Of a stretch of 64,000 nt of DNA, positions 1 through 9,825 are shown piece after piece; the stretch's first letter is position 1, and each line of letters opens with the position of its first letter. The notes below the pieces were generated by a model. That model had not been told where the DNA came from, searched no databases, and saw nothing but the letters and a program-made list of their open reading frames with translations. A program made the position numbers and the translations under genes. The stretch lies in contig NW_003214508.1 in assembly GCF_000006405.1 (NCBI RefSeq), positions 73,574-137,573 of the forward strand. Direction: 5' to 3'. Source of the stretch: Perkinsus marinus ATCC 50983 (lineage: Eukaryota; Perkinsozoa; Perkinsida; Perkinsidae).

Positions 1-545
1 TTAGTAAGCATCCTAAGCAAAGCTTTGCCGAGTGTTTCCCTGGCGTCACTGTATAGAAGGTTTACTCCTAGACTTAACCCCAGATGGTCGAACTATAAGT
101 TGCTGCACACATTGCAATGCTCCTACACCTTGTGTTAAGTGCCGGTTCGAGGGATGATGGGTTAAACGGCTGATATCATTGCGTGGTGAAGTATCTGGTC
201 CCTCAGAGACCAAACCCTTTATCATGGAATAGCCTCTCATCAGTAGTGAAGATCCTGTTTCCTCGCCGTATTATACAATGTGTTTAGTGGAGTCATCTTA
301 GCTCGTACTTTTATATGGCTCTACTGCACTTTGTATCACACTTTGTCTATGGTATGGTTTCCTTCACCGGTTGCATGTACTATGAAGAGCTCGGGAGGAG
401 TAGTACATTAGGGATTAAGCTCACTACTGCAGCGGTAGTATCAAGTCGTGAGGAGGGTAGAGAGTTTAGTCGTTGAGGCTCCTATACTCAAGTCAAGCTT
501 GTCAGCGTAGTCGTTTGCTATGTCTTGCTTTGCCACTAGTAAGAC
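1..545. other. no gene resolved at window edge
   Basis: I see no convincing exon here. All frames are broken by stops and no family motif is recognisable. It may hold upstream exons of the candidate that starts near 546. Confidence 0.4.
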
Positions 546-978
546 ACAGATTTTAGGCTCAGGTTTTACGTTTGGGTTAGAGCGAGAGAAGAGGCATGTT
601 CTCGGACGTCCTCAATTGGAAGCCTTCAGAGTCGCCAACACAGCAGGTTTTGCCGAGGTACCCTAGAAGTGTCTCGAGCCAATATGTGCTCCTTAGTGCT
701 TTTCTGGTCGAGGGATCATGGATCAACTTCTACAGAGAAAGAGGATTCTGGACAGTTCAGGTGGAAGGGACACGGCTGGTTTCCTGTATTCGCAGTACGT
801 CTGACACGGCAGCTCATCGCAGGGCAACAGCTCGACGTGGACCTCCCGAGTATTGGCTGCGGCCGATAAAAGTGGGCCGCTGGAGAGCTATAGTCCGTCG
901 TGCTTGAACGATCCGAATCAAGGTCTGGCTCGGAGGTCTACCGTCCCCACTCACTGCTTTACTCCGACTTCCTCATGA
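546..978 (+). CDS. unnamed multi-exon gene (3' exons)
   Basis: Three open segments join cleanly. The first follows an acceptor near 550 and ends at about 635. The second begins near 715 (MDQLLQRKRILDSSGG) and ends at a GTACGT donor near 794. The third starts near 820 (GNSSTWTSRVLAAADKSG) and ends at a TGA at 976-978. The joined product is hydrophilic, with no signal peptide or membrane segment in what is visible. I recognise no family, and the 5' end is not located. The splice sites and the coherent reading frame are the only evidence that it is a gene. Confidence 0.35.
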
Positions 979-1059
979 GTTACTATCGATGACTTAGTGT
1001 ATGAGGCATATTCGAGCACCAATGGGAAGTGAGGAGCTCGATGGTCAGTTGTTATTCAC

Positions 1060-1467
1060 TATAGTGTGCGTTAAAGGGGAGAAGGCTATCGACTCCTCGG
1101 CACTATTAGAGGCCCTCGTCTTTGTAGTATTATAAGTTTGGTTATTACTGTTATTATAGACCAGGTTGGCATGACCCAGTAGGAGGGTCATAGACCGTTC
1201 CACATATTGGATAGCATGAGAAAGGGCGTCATCGCTCTGCAGGGCCTTGCCTTGGCAGTTGACCTCGAAGGACCAGTGTCGGAGTATCCGAACTTCCGTA
1301 GAAGCGTCAGTGTCGTGAGTGCATCTCCTCCTATTGGTAGTGACCAGGAAGCAACAGTAACAGCGCCCGTGAATAATCCATTCACGACCTGTCTTACTGT
1401 CAGGAACCAGGTTGCCCCACAAGGTAAGGATCGCGAACATTCTAGGGTCACTGCTTCGGGGCAATAG
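1060..1467 (+). CDS. possible exons of an unnamed gene
   Basis: An open segment (KGEKAIDSSALLEALVF) ends at a GTAGTA donor near 1125. A second open segment runs from about 1183 through FHILDSMRKGVIALQGLALA to a stop at 1465-1467. The frames agree if a short intron lies between them. The minus strand is also open across part of this stretch, so strand and gene status are both uncertain. No family is recognised. Confidence 0.22.
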
Positions 1468-1666
1468 TCCAGGCCTAAGACTCGGAGAATCTCCAGTCCG
1501 AGCCCATACTCGCTACCTCTATATCGGTATCACCTGTTTACGCGATGCTGCACCAAGACTGTTTCTCATGTGTGTTTGTGATACATGCTAGTGTTATTTT
1601 GCTGGTCTGCTAGTGTTGAGTTTGAGGAGTTGGGGGGAACATCGTGGCCAACATAGTAAAGTCCTA

Positions 1667-2387
1667 ATGTCCGCTGGAAAGTCAAGTTCGAGCAACACCA
1701 CTCTGCGTCAACCCAAGGTGTCCTTAGTCCCGATTATCATCCTAATGTGAGTGGGCCAATTCAAGTGTGGTGTATGAAGTCACTAATGTCAGCTATATGA
1801 TGGGAATGCTGATTTGCGATATGACTTTCGACATACAGGGTACAGGGGAGGAGTGTCGAAGCTATTACTGCAGACAGTTTGAAAATCTCCAAACTCCTCT
1901 GGGAGCCGCCAGGGTGGGCTGCTCAGCCATCACCACTCGGACTCATTTCGAATAGTAGGTTTTTGTCCCCACAGGAGTAGCTGGTATTATCATCTTGCGG
2001 GACTACTACCTCAACACCAACAACAAGTTGGCACCAATGCACAGCGTAACCCTTCAGGCCGCGGCTGTGGTGCTACTCCTTCTTATGGGTAGTAGTACCC
2101 TTTTTCCTCGCAGTGTTGGTCCTACTGCTTATCTTAGGGTTGGGTACCATGGGCCTGTCCTTGATGGCAGTACACTCGGCATGCCCCGATGGCACTAGTG
2201 AGCTGTGGGATCATATCGTACGTCGCACTCTGTTGCCGGTAAGCGTGTGCGAGTGGCTGTCGAGATTGCTGAGTTGTCGTGCAAGGTCCATACCGTTATG
2301 GGTTTCACTCTAGGAGGAGCCGCCACCCTGCTCTGGCTGGCCCGTCGAGTTATAGAGTCCAGTCCCAAAACTGAGAAGCTGGAGTAG
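1667..2387 (+). CDS. small multi-pass membrane protein, unknown family
   Basis: Joining exons across very short GT-AG introns gives a product of about 170 residues from the ATG at 1667 to the TAG at 2385-2387. Introns lie at about 1747-1792, 1840-1873, 1959 to about 1975, a 31-base one near 2029-2059, a 25-base one near 2088-2112, and one near 2240. Hydrophobic segments are VSLVPIIILIYMMGML near the start, a long central stretch containing AAAVVLLLLM and VLVLLLILGLGTMGLSLM, and MGFTLGGAATLLWLARR near the charged C-terminus. A cysteine-containing loop separates the last two. The layout is tetraspan-like, but I cannot assign a family. Convergent with the minus-strand genes that follow. Confidence 0.5.
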
Positions 2388-2451
2388 ACCACCTATAGAC
2401 CATCGTTAATCTGTCATTGAGTTTCCAGTCATTGTCTTGTCCGAGTTATTC

Positions 2452-2793
2452 CTATCCAGTCACCAGGTCAGAGGCCTGCAAGTGGATTATGGTCCACGGG
2501 GTCCTTATCCAGAGAAGGCATTCAAGTGCCCGAATTCCACGTTCTGAGTATGGGTCATCTTTACACGTCTCGCATGGCTGTGACAAACGAACCACAACGT
2601 TGTGCATATATGGGCGATTCATCCGTATCACCTTGATCAGCCCCAGGACACTTTTCAACACTGATGAGCGCCAAACCACCTTCGGGATGGTCCTTAGGCG
2701 GCCCTACTGGGCTCTATAGGCCCCACCCAATCGTATCATTTTGACCGACTCAAAACCCAATGAGTACTCCTTATCAGAAACGACACTTAGCAT
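2452..2793 (-). CDS. possible small unnamed gene
   Basis: Starting 15 bases beyond the uL22m stop on the same strand, an ATG at 2793 opens MLSVVSDKEYSLGFESVKM. It is followed, apparently after a short intron, by ALISVEKCPGADQGD and a last exon ending ASDLVTG at a TAG (2452-2454). The codons look coherent but the first splice phase does not close perfectly. It could instead be 3'-flanking sequence of uL22m. No family recognised. Confidence 0.25.
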
Positions 2794-2808
2794 GGTAGGA
2801 GTCAGTCA

Positions 2809-3770
2809 TCAGTACAGCTCTGTCGGGGCCAATGGTGGCAGACCACGGGCCTCTCGAGCCTCCTGCTCATCCCGGTGGAAGCTACTGGCGTACTTATCGA
2901 TCCACTCCCTATCAGTACAATGGTTATGATATGACTACTATTGGTACCGTCTGGTCTGGTAGTAGTCGAACCTCCGCATGTGGTCCTCGAACTGCATGCC
3001 GCGTCGATGCCAGATCCTGGACTCAGCCGTAATGTACCTAGGAAGTGTCGAACGTGTGGTACGAACGATGCTGAAGCATATCCCGAAAGTGTGGTACATC
3101 ACATACGAATAAGGGTAGGAGTAAAAGCAAAAACAACAATTTTCCCATATCCCCCCGGCCCGTCGTACGGTGCCCATTCCCTCTCGTAGGACTTAGGGGC
3201 TCTGCCGTCCCTCAGAGCCATCCGCATATCCAGAGTAACAGATCTCGGCACTTCCTTCATTATGTATACTTTATGGAAGTACTCGTTCATCGGCATCTAC
3301 CATCCAAGGTGGCCCATCACAAACTCAGCGACTACCTACTACCTCACGGACCACCAACTGCATCATATTCTGCAGTTTCTTCTTCCGAAAGTAGTACCCA
3401 GCCCTCTGTTGGTGTATACTCATGACCCTAGGACCACGTTCGGTCCAGATCCGACCTGAGCCCACCAGTGAGAGCCTAAGGACCTGTCCTATCCTCACTT
3501 ATATACAGCCGAGCTGGGTCGTACCCGTGGTGGTCTACCATTCTCGTACGGGCACGGTACAGCTGATGACAGACTGTCGTAGCACGCATGCCCATAGACC
3601 TACCAGATCCCTCACTGGCTTGGCACTAGGCCGGCATAGAGCCTCCATCCAGTCAATCGCATCCTGCAACTGCTTTTTCTGACACAACATAATCCTAGCG
3701 GACCAAGCGAAGCCCATCCTACCCTGAGAAGACGTCCATAGACCCATAGCCTCTTGAGTGACAAGTTCAT
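2809..3770 (-). CDS. MRPL22: mitochondrial large-subunit ribosomal protein uL22m
   Basis: Protein of the large subunit of the mitochondrial ribosome, lining the peptide exit tunnel. Exons on the minus strand: 3770-3723, 3678-3604, 3562-3484, 3455-3343, from 3296, then an exon near 3038-2950 and a last one 2908-2809. The first four join in frame without error. Seen: a short basic start (MNLSLKRLWVYGRLLR), the L22 core with QLQDAIDWMEALCRPSAKPV, ARLYISEDRTG and GPRVMSIHQQRAG, then FRKKKLQNMMQLVVRE. These match the family pattern of two helices, a LYV/I-x-E strand, GPR and the extended hairpin. A C-terminal extension of roughly 80 residues (to LPPLAPTELY) goes beyond bacterial L22 and is common in mitochondrial versions. 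The intron before the sixth exon is the least certain. The start could lie slightly upstream. Confidence 0.62.
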
Positions 3771-3840
3771 GTCATGTACCTTGAACCGCACTGATGGTCC
3801 CGGGTCCGACCGTATCTACCCAAGATGAACCAACCCGTTA

Positions 3841-3937
3841 ATGGAAACCTATATTTCCATCATCTTAATTCCTCCGAAAAAATAGTTTTTTTCGGACGCC
3901 AAATCATAGTAGTGAAAATTCTGGCTCTATAGAGCCA
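3841..3937. repeat. three consecutive short hairpins
   Basis: Read directly: ATGGAAA (3841-3847) pairs with TTTCCAT (3854-3860); TCCGAAAAAA (3873-3882) with TTTTTTCGGA (3887-3896); and TGGCTCTA (3922-3929) is the left half of a perfect 16-base palindrome. They lie between the PEX13-like 3' end and the uL22m start, both minus strand. They could be RNA structures in either UTR or remnants of a mobile element. Confidence 0.6.
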
Positions 3938-4368
3938 TAACAGACACAACAGTAGAGTTCTCCATGGCTTCTTCGACCAAGGCCAATCATGGCGGCTGGT
4001 ATCCGGAAGGTTGCCGGTTCGATTCTCGGATGACGTACTGGATCCACGACGTAGTTTCCCCCTTAGTACATCGCCAGCCCTCTGCTCATCTGGATCGCTA
4101 TAACGTGGCCATATGTGTTTCCTCCTCCGAGATATGGCCTGCCGTTGATGCGCTATTTTCTGCTTCCATGGCCACCAGTTCCTCCTAGGAATGTAGAACT
4201 TGTAGCGTCGACCCTACCGACAGAGGAAGCAACGCCTCCAGAACCAGTAACATATCCATCAGTATTACAACTAAGCTGTCCCTGCCCAACCCGACCGGCC
4301 CTGCACCCATGGTCAACCCCCCGGGCACTATGCTGGTCAGCCGACCACTGACCGTGGACAGCGGTAGT
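3938..4368. other. intergenic, with a degenerate tRNA-like B-box
   Basis: Sequence at about 4010-4035 contains GGTTCGATTC, which resembles a tRNA T-loop, but the flanking five-base stem does not pair, so I do not call a tRNA. It may be a decayed SINE-type repeat. A minus-strand frame at about 4150-4250 rich in Gly/Ser could be further 3' exon sequence of the PEX13-like gene, which I could not prove. Confidence 0.35.
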
Positions 4369-5424
4369 CTAAGGGTCGACGCTGGGACCAGGAGCATCTA
4401 CTGTGAAAAGTCGAGTGAGTGCATATTTTTTAATACTACTAAACTCAAGTAAGTCAAATTGGTGTTGAGTAGTTAGGAATACTGCGATCGTACAGAGTAA
4501 GGAAGCATGTAAAGCGAATCGATGGTAGTCAGGACCTCCGCTTCACAGCCTCCCAAGTGCTCTGGAGTCCACTTTTATTGCCTACTATAAACAGATGATG
4601 AAACGTACAATCCCGACCCTAGGCACCTGGCCTTGACCGTCGTTTCCACGATAGCCATAGGGCTAGTAGTACCAGGAAGCCTGCTAACACTCGTACGCGC
4701 CGTCGGATCGCCTGAACGTGGCCAATGTAATGGTAGGCTCTGGTTCATCGTTAATACAGTGAGCTCATCCTGAGGGGTCCGATGGGACTGCCCGAGTCGA
4801 CCTAATATCAATTCGATATTCTTCTCCTCCAGCTTGCCCGACTTCACATAGTTGAGTACCTGGCCATATCAGCGTGCAGCCGCCATGTGATTACTTTCTA
4901 TCACCCCTCTGAGCCAGGACACTAGATCACCGGCACGTGCATATATCATACCACAATGATGGTAAATTTGGTCCAAAAACATGGTATGCATCTCTAGCAT
5001 CTGATTGAATCGACCGAGGGACTCTGCCGTTTGAGTAAACCACAGGTCCTGTTGGTGTCCAGGGGCTCCCATAAGCCCACCAGGGTAGCCGTAAGCCCCT
5101 CCACTATACAGACCACCTACTACGGACCATCCACACACAGAAGGGCCTGGACGAAGCCTTACCTCCATAGCCACCAAAGAGACCACCACCACCACCGTAC
5201 CTACAATGGTCAATGCCCACCTAGGGCCGGGTTCTGCCCTACAGTCCCGTGGCCCCTCCTCCTCCCCCGTACATGCCGTACCCACTCGGGTACATACTTG
5301 TCGTAGGTGATGTCGGCAGGGGCGCGATAGTGGTCTCAGGAGGGTCAGCCTGCTGGTCAGCATCGGCTGGTTGGGTTACTGTTGTTGACGACGACGGCAC
5401 TTGCCATGGCTTGGGAGGTGCCAT
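4369..5424 (-). CDS. PEX13: peroxin-13-like peroxisomal membrane protein
   Basis: Component of the peroxisomal docking/translocation complex that takes in PEX5-cargo. Exons 5424-5243, 5200-5163 and from 5116 join in frame with introns of 42 and 46 bases. Seen: the PEX13-type N-terminus MAPPKPWQVPSSS, a Pro/Thr-rich stretch, a Tyr/Gly-rich block (SGYGMYGGGGG, YGGGGGLFGGYGG), then the family's amphipathic region (LWFTQTAESLGRFNQMLEM, MFLDQIYHHCGMIYAR). Further on a single membrane segment (AGFLVLLALWLSWKRR) ends near 4627. A short last exon from 4397 stops at 4369-4371. I see no SH3 domain, which animal and fungal PEX13 carry at the C-terminus. One junction near 4745 lacks a GT donor, so the middle is provisional. 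Begins 77 bases after the SNARE gene on the same strand. Confidence 0.58.
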
Positions 5425-5501
5425 TAAAAAGGAAGACTAAGAGTGATGGACGAGAGCAAGAGCTCAACACTGGCATCGGAGAGAAGGAACGATAAATGTT
5501 A

Positions 5502-6548
5502 TCATCGTAGAAGGTCTCGCATCCGGGCCTGCTGGTCGTGGATCCGCTGGGTCGACCGGTCGGTCCTGGTATGGACCTCATCCAGGGTCTGGTTCTGTCG
5601 ATTTATCTCGCGATTCATCTCCACCGTTCTGAAGTTAGAGAACGTTAACCGAGTACTACCGGAACAGGGCTGCTACCTCGCATGGATGCCACCAAGCACA
5701 CTACTGATACCATCTAGGTGTTTATCCAACTCGGAATCGAACTCAGACCTCTGCTGTTGTTCTTTCTGAGCGCTGCTCGGGGGAACTGCTTCTCCCGAGT
5801 GAGGCTCTATGACCTTAGTCCCAGCGGATGGGACCACCTTCTGGTCCTTGCTCGACAGACCATCTGGAGCACTATGATCGGTCTTGGCGGGCTTAGGGAT
5901 ATCCCTTTTGGGCTGACCACCCCAAGCGTTCCGCATTCTACCACTCCAGGAGGACAGACCCTTGAGGAGCCACGACGATGTGTCGAGATTGGATTCAATC
6001 TGACCAGAAAAGTTGCTCACTAGCAGTGCTGCAAAAAATGTTCGCTTTGCTCAGCTGAGCTCAAAATTTTCCTCACTAATCATAGGATTTCATATACGAA
6101 TAGGGAGAATATATACGATTAGTGTACAGAAAGTAACAAGGATTTTCCTCAGAGTTTTCACATTGTCACCAACCATGCGCAAATTTTACCACACTGCTCG
6201 CTAGTCAGCATAATGTCCGACCTGTTGACTGTTCTCGTTTATCCGATCGATTTGTTCACCCTGACTCTGGACAATCTCCGCCGTCCGAGCTGAGCAAATA
6301 TAGGATGCCAAAACTAGCTACTACACTGAGTCGACTAAGTAAGGAAATTTCAGAAAATTTTCACTATGATCAGCCGCGGTGTGACGTCCCCACTGTACTA
6401 GGCCCCTCGGGGAGATTCTTAGAGTGTTCTAACCTGAGACTTCATCTGTGTCATGAGCCTTGGCCATGGTCGACCTGACGGTCGCCATCATTTCCCTCTG
6501 TGTTGAGGTCAATTGCTCCTGTTGCTGCCCACCTCCAAGAAGATCCAT
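5502..6548 (-). CDS. SNAP-25-like Qbc-SNARE
   Basis: Membrane-fusion protein supplying two of the four helices of a SNARE bundle. Four exons, 6548-6434, 6289-6222, 5999-5677 and 5628-5502, total 633 bases in perfect frame: 210 residues, close to animal SNAP-25. Seen: a first SNARE helix spanning exons 1-2 (EIVQSQGEQIDRINENSQQ) with the central Gln layer, then NLDTSSWLLKGLSSWSGRM just after the helix as in SNAP-25/29. A Pro/Ser/Lys linker follows, then the second helix (LDKHLDGISSVLGGIHAR, EINRQNQTLDEVHTRTDRS) running to the C-terminus. The linker has no cysteine cluster, so membrane attachment by palmitoylation is not evident, as in SNAP-29. Intron 2 carries a copy of the dispersed 150-190-bp repeat. 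Upstream, 6549-7098 is the divergent interval shared with isocitrate dehydrogenase. Confidence 0.82.
6036..6196 (+). repeat. dispersed intronic repeat, copy a
   Basis: Shares with the other copies the GTTCGCT..CTCAGCTGAGCTC start, a middle CACTAATCATAGGA-like stretch, and the GTCACCAAC..CCATGCGC end. Lies in intron 2 of the SNAP-25-like gene, opposite to its strand. Confidence 0.7.
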
Positions 6549-7098
6549 ATGGTGGACGGTATAGAAATCGATTACTTGGGCGCACGCGACGTAATACGCG
6601 ATGTGACATGTGATGAACGTTTGAGACAGATTCGAATCTCCCAAAGGGCGTTTCTAACGCAATTATTACTCGGCAGTTTCCACACACATTACTTGGTCAA
6701 CCATATATGGATTCGTATCTCATTTAATATTACTAGATCGGGAGCTTTCGACCATTATCGAACTGCACACTTGCATACGTACGGACGCACGCACACACAA
6801 AATTTTTGTGAAGTGAATACGCTCGGCACGGTACAGCTGAACTTAGTCGCACTGATCGGCGTCGATCTAAACCGTCACCTATTTCCGATGACTTCGATCA
6901 TATTTCGTGGTCTATCAAACTGAACACGCGTTGAAAGAAAATGAACAAAAAAATTTTAATCGAACTTGTGTTCCTCGATTGCACTACTCTTTTCTCAACG
7001 GTAGGGTGCCTCATGACGTAGATAATAAATCTTGGTGGAAATGTGGGACGGTGTGTTTCATCGCATGGGATGAGACTATAGAATTCCGTTTTCCCTTC
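6549..7098. other. divergent intergenic interval
   Basis: Upstream region shared by the SNARE gene (minus) and isocitrate dehydrogenase (plus). The frame upstream of the IDH start stays open back to 6907, so an N-terminal extension cannot be excluded. I see no TATA-like or other clear promoter motif. Confidence 0.4.
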
Positions 7099-8349
7099 AT
7101 GACCGGCAGCAAGATTCACGTCGAGAATCCTGTGGTTGAGCTCGATGGTGACGAGATGACGAGGATTATCTGGGCCTGGATCAAGGAGAAGCTCATCCTA
7201 CCTTATCTTGATATTGATATCAAATACTACGACCTATCTATCGAGCATCGTGATGCTACTGATGATCAAGTCACTGTCGATGCGGCTAATGCTATTAAAG
7301 AGTATAATGTTGGTATCAAGTGTGCTACTATCACGCCAGATGAGGCACGTGTGAAGGAGTTCAACTTGAAGAAGATGTGGAGGTCTCCCAATGGTACCAT
7401 CAGGAACATCCTCGATGGCACTATCTTTCGAGCGCCGATTCTCTGCAAGAATATCCCCAAATTGGTACCTGGCTGGACCGAGCAGATCATCATTGGTCGT
7501 CATGGTCATGGTGATCAGTACAAGGCCACTGATGCTGTAGCCGGTCCTGGCAAGTTCACCGTTACCTATACTCCTGCTGGTGCTACTGAGCCTGTCACTC
7601 AGCAAGTGTTCGAGTTCAAGGACGGTGGGGGAGTTCTCATGGGCATGTACAATACTGACAAGTCGATCTATGGTTTTGCCCGTTCCTGTTTTATCTACGC
7701 CCTCGACATGAAGATGCCACTTTACCTTTCTACTAAGAATACCATCCTCAAGAAGTACGATGGTCGTTTCAAAGACATTTTCCAGGAGATGTACGATAAG
7801 GAGTACAAGGCCAAGTTCGAGGAGCTCGGCATTTGGTATGAGCATAGGCTCATCGACGATATGGTGGCCCAGGCGATCAAGTCCTCTGGTGGTTTCGTTT
7901 GGGCCTGTAAGAACTACGATGGTGACGTTCAGTCGGATATCGTCGCTCAAGGGTATGGCTCATTGGGATTGATGACATCAGTTTTGGTCTGTCCCGACGG
8001 TAAGACTATCGAGGCCGAGGCTGCTCATGGTACCGTCACTCGCCACTATCGTCAACATCAGAAGGGCCTCAAGACATCTACTAACCCGATAGCCTCCATC
8101 TTTGCCTGGACTCGAGGTTTGTCCCATCGAGCCAAGTTGGATGGTAACGAGCAGTTAGCTCGTTTCAGCCAGGCTCTCGAGCAAGTTTGCATTGAAACCG
8201 TCGAGAGTGGCGCCATGACCAAGGACTTGGCCTTGTGTGTCTATGGTTGCAGTCCTAGCGAGATCAAGGAAGAGCAATACCTCACCTCGGAGAATTTCAT
8301 GGACATCTTGGCCAGGAATCTCGAAAGGAAGATGGCTACATTTCAGTGA
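7099..8349 (+). CDS. NADP-dependent isocitrate dehydrogenase (eukaryotic type)
   Basis: Oxidative decarboxylation of isocitrate to 2-oxoglutarate with NADPH formation. Single exon. From the ATG at 7099 the product is 416 residues, the usual length of the homodimeric eukaryotic enzyme, and starts [19 protein letters not shown], where family members normally begin. Seen: [16 protein letters not shown] substrate loop, [16 protein letters not shown] (the Arg equals human R132), [32 protein letters not shown] metal/catalytic Asp region, and [16 protein letters not shown] for NADP. All key residues look intact. The frame is open upstream to 6907. That extension has no clear presequence character, so I take the shorter start and predict a cytosolic enzyme; a targeted isoform remains possible. 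No PTS1 tripeptide at the end (ATFQ). It is unusual here in having no intron. Confidence 0.95.
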   Translation: MTGSKIHVENPVVELDGDEMTRIIWAWIKEKLILPYLDIDIKYYDLSIEHRDATDDQVTVDAANAIKEYNVGIKCATITPDEARVKEFNLKKMWRSPNGTIRNILDGTIFRAPILCKNIPKLVPGWTEQIIIGRHGHGDQYKATDAVAGPGKFTVTYTPAGATEPVTQQVFEFKDGGGVLMGMYNTDKSIYGFARSCFIYALDMKMPLYLSTKNTILKKYDGRFKDIFQEMYDKEYKAKFEELGIWYEHRLIDDMVAQAIKSSGGFVWACKNYDGDVQSDIVAQGYGSLGLMTSVLVCPDGKTIEAEAAHGTVTRHYRQHQKGLKTSTNPIASIFAWTRGLSHRAKLDGNEQLARFSQALEQVCIETVESGAMTKDLALCVYGCSPSEIKEEQYLTSENFMDILARNLERKMATFQ

Positions 8350-8836
8350 TGTTGACGATGAACAGTATGTTGGTTAATTTTTTTGTTACATTTGACGTTT
8401 TTTCGAATAGGCGTCGGTTGGCCTGTTTCAGAGAAGAGAGGATGTTAGGTGTACTTGAGTTGTTAAGCTTTGATGTCGAATATTCTTCTATTCACGCGAT
8501 AGTCAATCTCGGTGCTGAATATGAGCATCGAGGGCAGGGTAACTCGCGGTACATAATATACAAATCCAATGGAAACAGGCGTGAGTAGGTTCATAGTAGG
8601 ATAACTCGTTGGTAGGTACCGGTACAGTGTTGCATGCGATTCTCATGATAGTAAGGGCGCATGCGTAGCACTCATGACATGCTCTGTCTGTAATGACTCA
8701 TTACTAGGGTGCAGTTAGTGTTGTAGTCTGTTTCCAATCAGCTATTGCTTTTACAGTACTTGTGATTAGAGTATCGAGGTTCCTTTCTGCCGTTTGGCCG
8801 CTTCGAAGAGTTAGGCAGTAGAAGAATATATCGGGA
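8350..8836. other. 3' flank of isocitrate dehydrogenase
   Basis: Short open frames only. I see no exon pattern or repeat. Probably 3' UTR and intergenic DNA between convergent genes. Confidence 0.4.
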
Positions 8837-9520
8837 TTAAGTTTTTCCCCTATCACTCGACATTCTCTCGTTATTCATCATCTTCACTACGTTCGTTGTT
8901 ACTCTGTATCTGAGGCATCGGTCCCCATACAGGTTGTCACTGATCTCAACGGTACGAATAACGAGTTCACGGCTCCCTGTTGTGAGTGCTTTTCCTCCAA
9001 AATTGTTATTGCACAGCCATTTTGAACAACCCGTCTTGAGTACCATCATCCCAGAGTCCCCTTCATGCGTCCTGGCCTCAGTGGTGTGAAATTCCGGAGT
9101 GTACACCTCGTTATACGCGGAAGCATCAGGATTAGCTACTGCCTTAGAAAGTAAGAAACTCGGAGATTGTCAAGTTATGTGGACAATCTCCGAGTTTCTT
9201 ATTTTGTACAATGTCAACTTATGTGGCTTAAGACTGAAAATCGAAGTGTCCTCAACGAATGAGCCCATCCGGATATCCCGGACCAGACCGGCCGCTAAGC
9301 CTTCCCACGTGGAGTGGTCTACACACAGCAATTACCAGTGGTAATTTACCATCTGCGTACACGGGGAAGCTAGCAACAGTTGCAGATTTGAGTTCTAAAC
9401 TGCGTGACCAATCGTGAGTATCTGGTCGTAGTAAATTGATCAGCCACACCTTTCCCTCGATGACTCGAATATGTAACAGTCCATCCCAGTGTATGGTCAA
9501 GTATTAGAAGAAAAATGGTT
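8837..9520 (-). CDS. possible two-exon unnamed gene with a hairpin intron
   Basis: On the minus strand an open stretch (9500-9252, including SATVASFPVYADGKLPLVI) precedes a segment after an acceptor at about 9146 that begins AVANPDASAYNEVYTPEF and continues to a stop near 8840 (DRCLRYRVTTNVVKMMNNER). The intervening sequence would be an intron holding the perfect hairpin at 9152-9201. Codons look coherent but no family is recognised and the 5' end is not found. The segment contains GDSG, but without the rest of a trypsin fold I attach no meaning to it. Confidence 0.32.
9152..9201. repeat. perfect 20-bp inverted repeat
   Basis: TAAGAAACTCGGAGATTGTC (9152-9171) and its exact reverse complement (9182-9201) flank a 10-base loop. 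The loop sequence plus neighbour (CAAGTTATGTGG) recurs with one change at about 9215 (CAACTTATGTGG). Confidence 0.95.
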
Positions 9521-9825
9521 TCATCACAGAAAATGCCTTCACTCCTTAGCATTCCTTGAAGAGAGTGAGCAGCATTGTCCAGTCAACAACGCCTGTTATA
9601 ACTATCAATGTGAATACAGTCGAATGATAGGATCGCACTAGTCAACTCTTCGCCGACCAGAGCCAGTCATTTCAAGACATACTTTTAATAGGCGTTAGTG
9701 TTTGTTGCAAAGCGACTAGGGATTTCAATTCCCTGAGCCTAATTTCTTTGGAAGAGTGGAAATTGCACTTGACCATTGTACTGGAGTATTGAACGCAACC
9801 ATGGTGTTGTAAAGGAAATGGTAGA

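Noticed and set aside
4005..4045. tRNA gene suggested by GGTTCGATTC
   Set aside because: The T-stem does not pair and no acceptor or anticodon stem can be drawn.
7234..7950. 238-codon open frame on the minus strand
   Set aside because: It lies entirely antisense to the well-conserved isocitrate dehydrogenase exon and has no features of its own.
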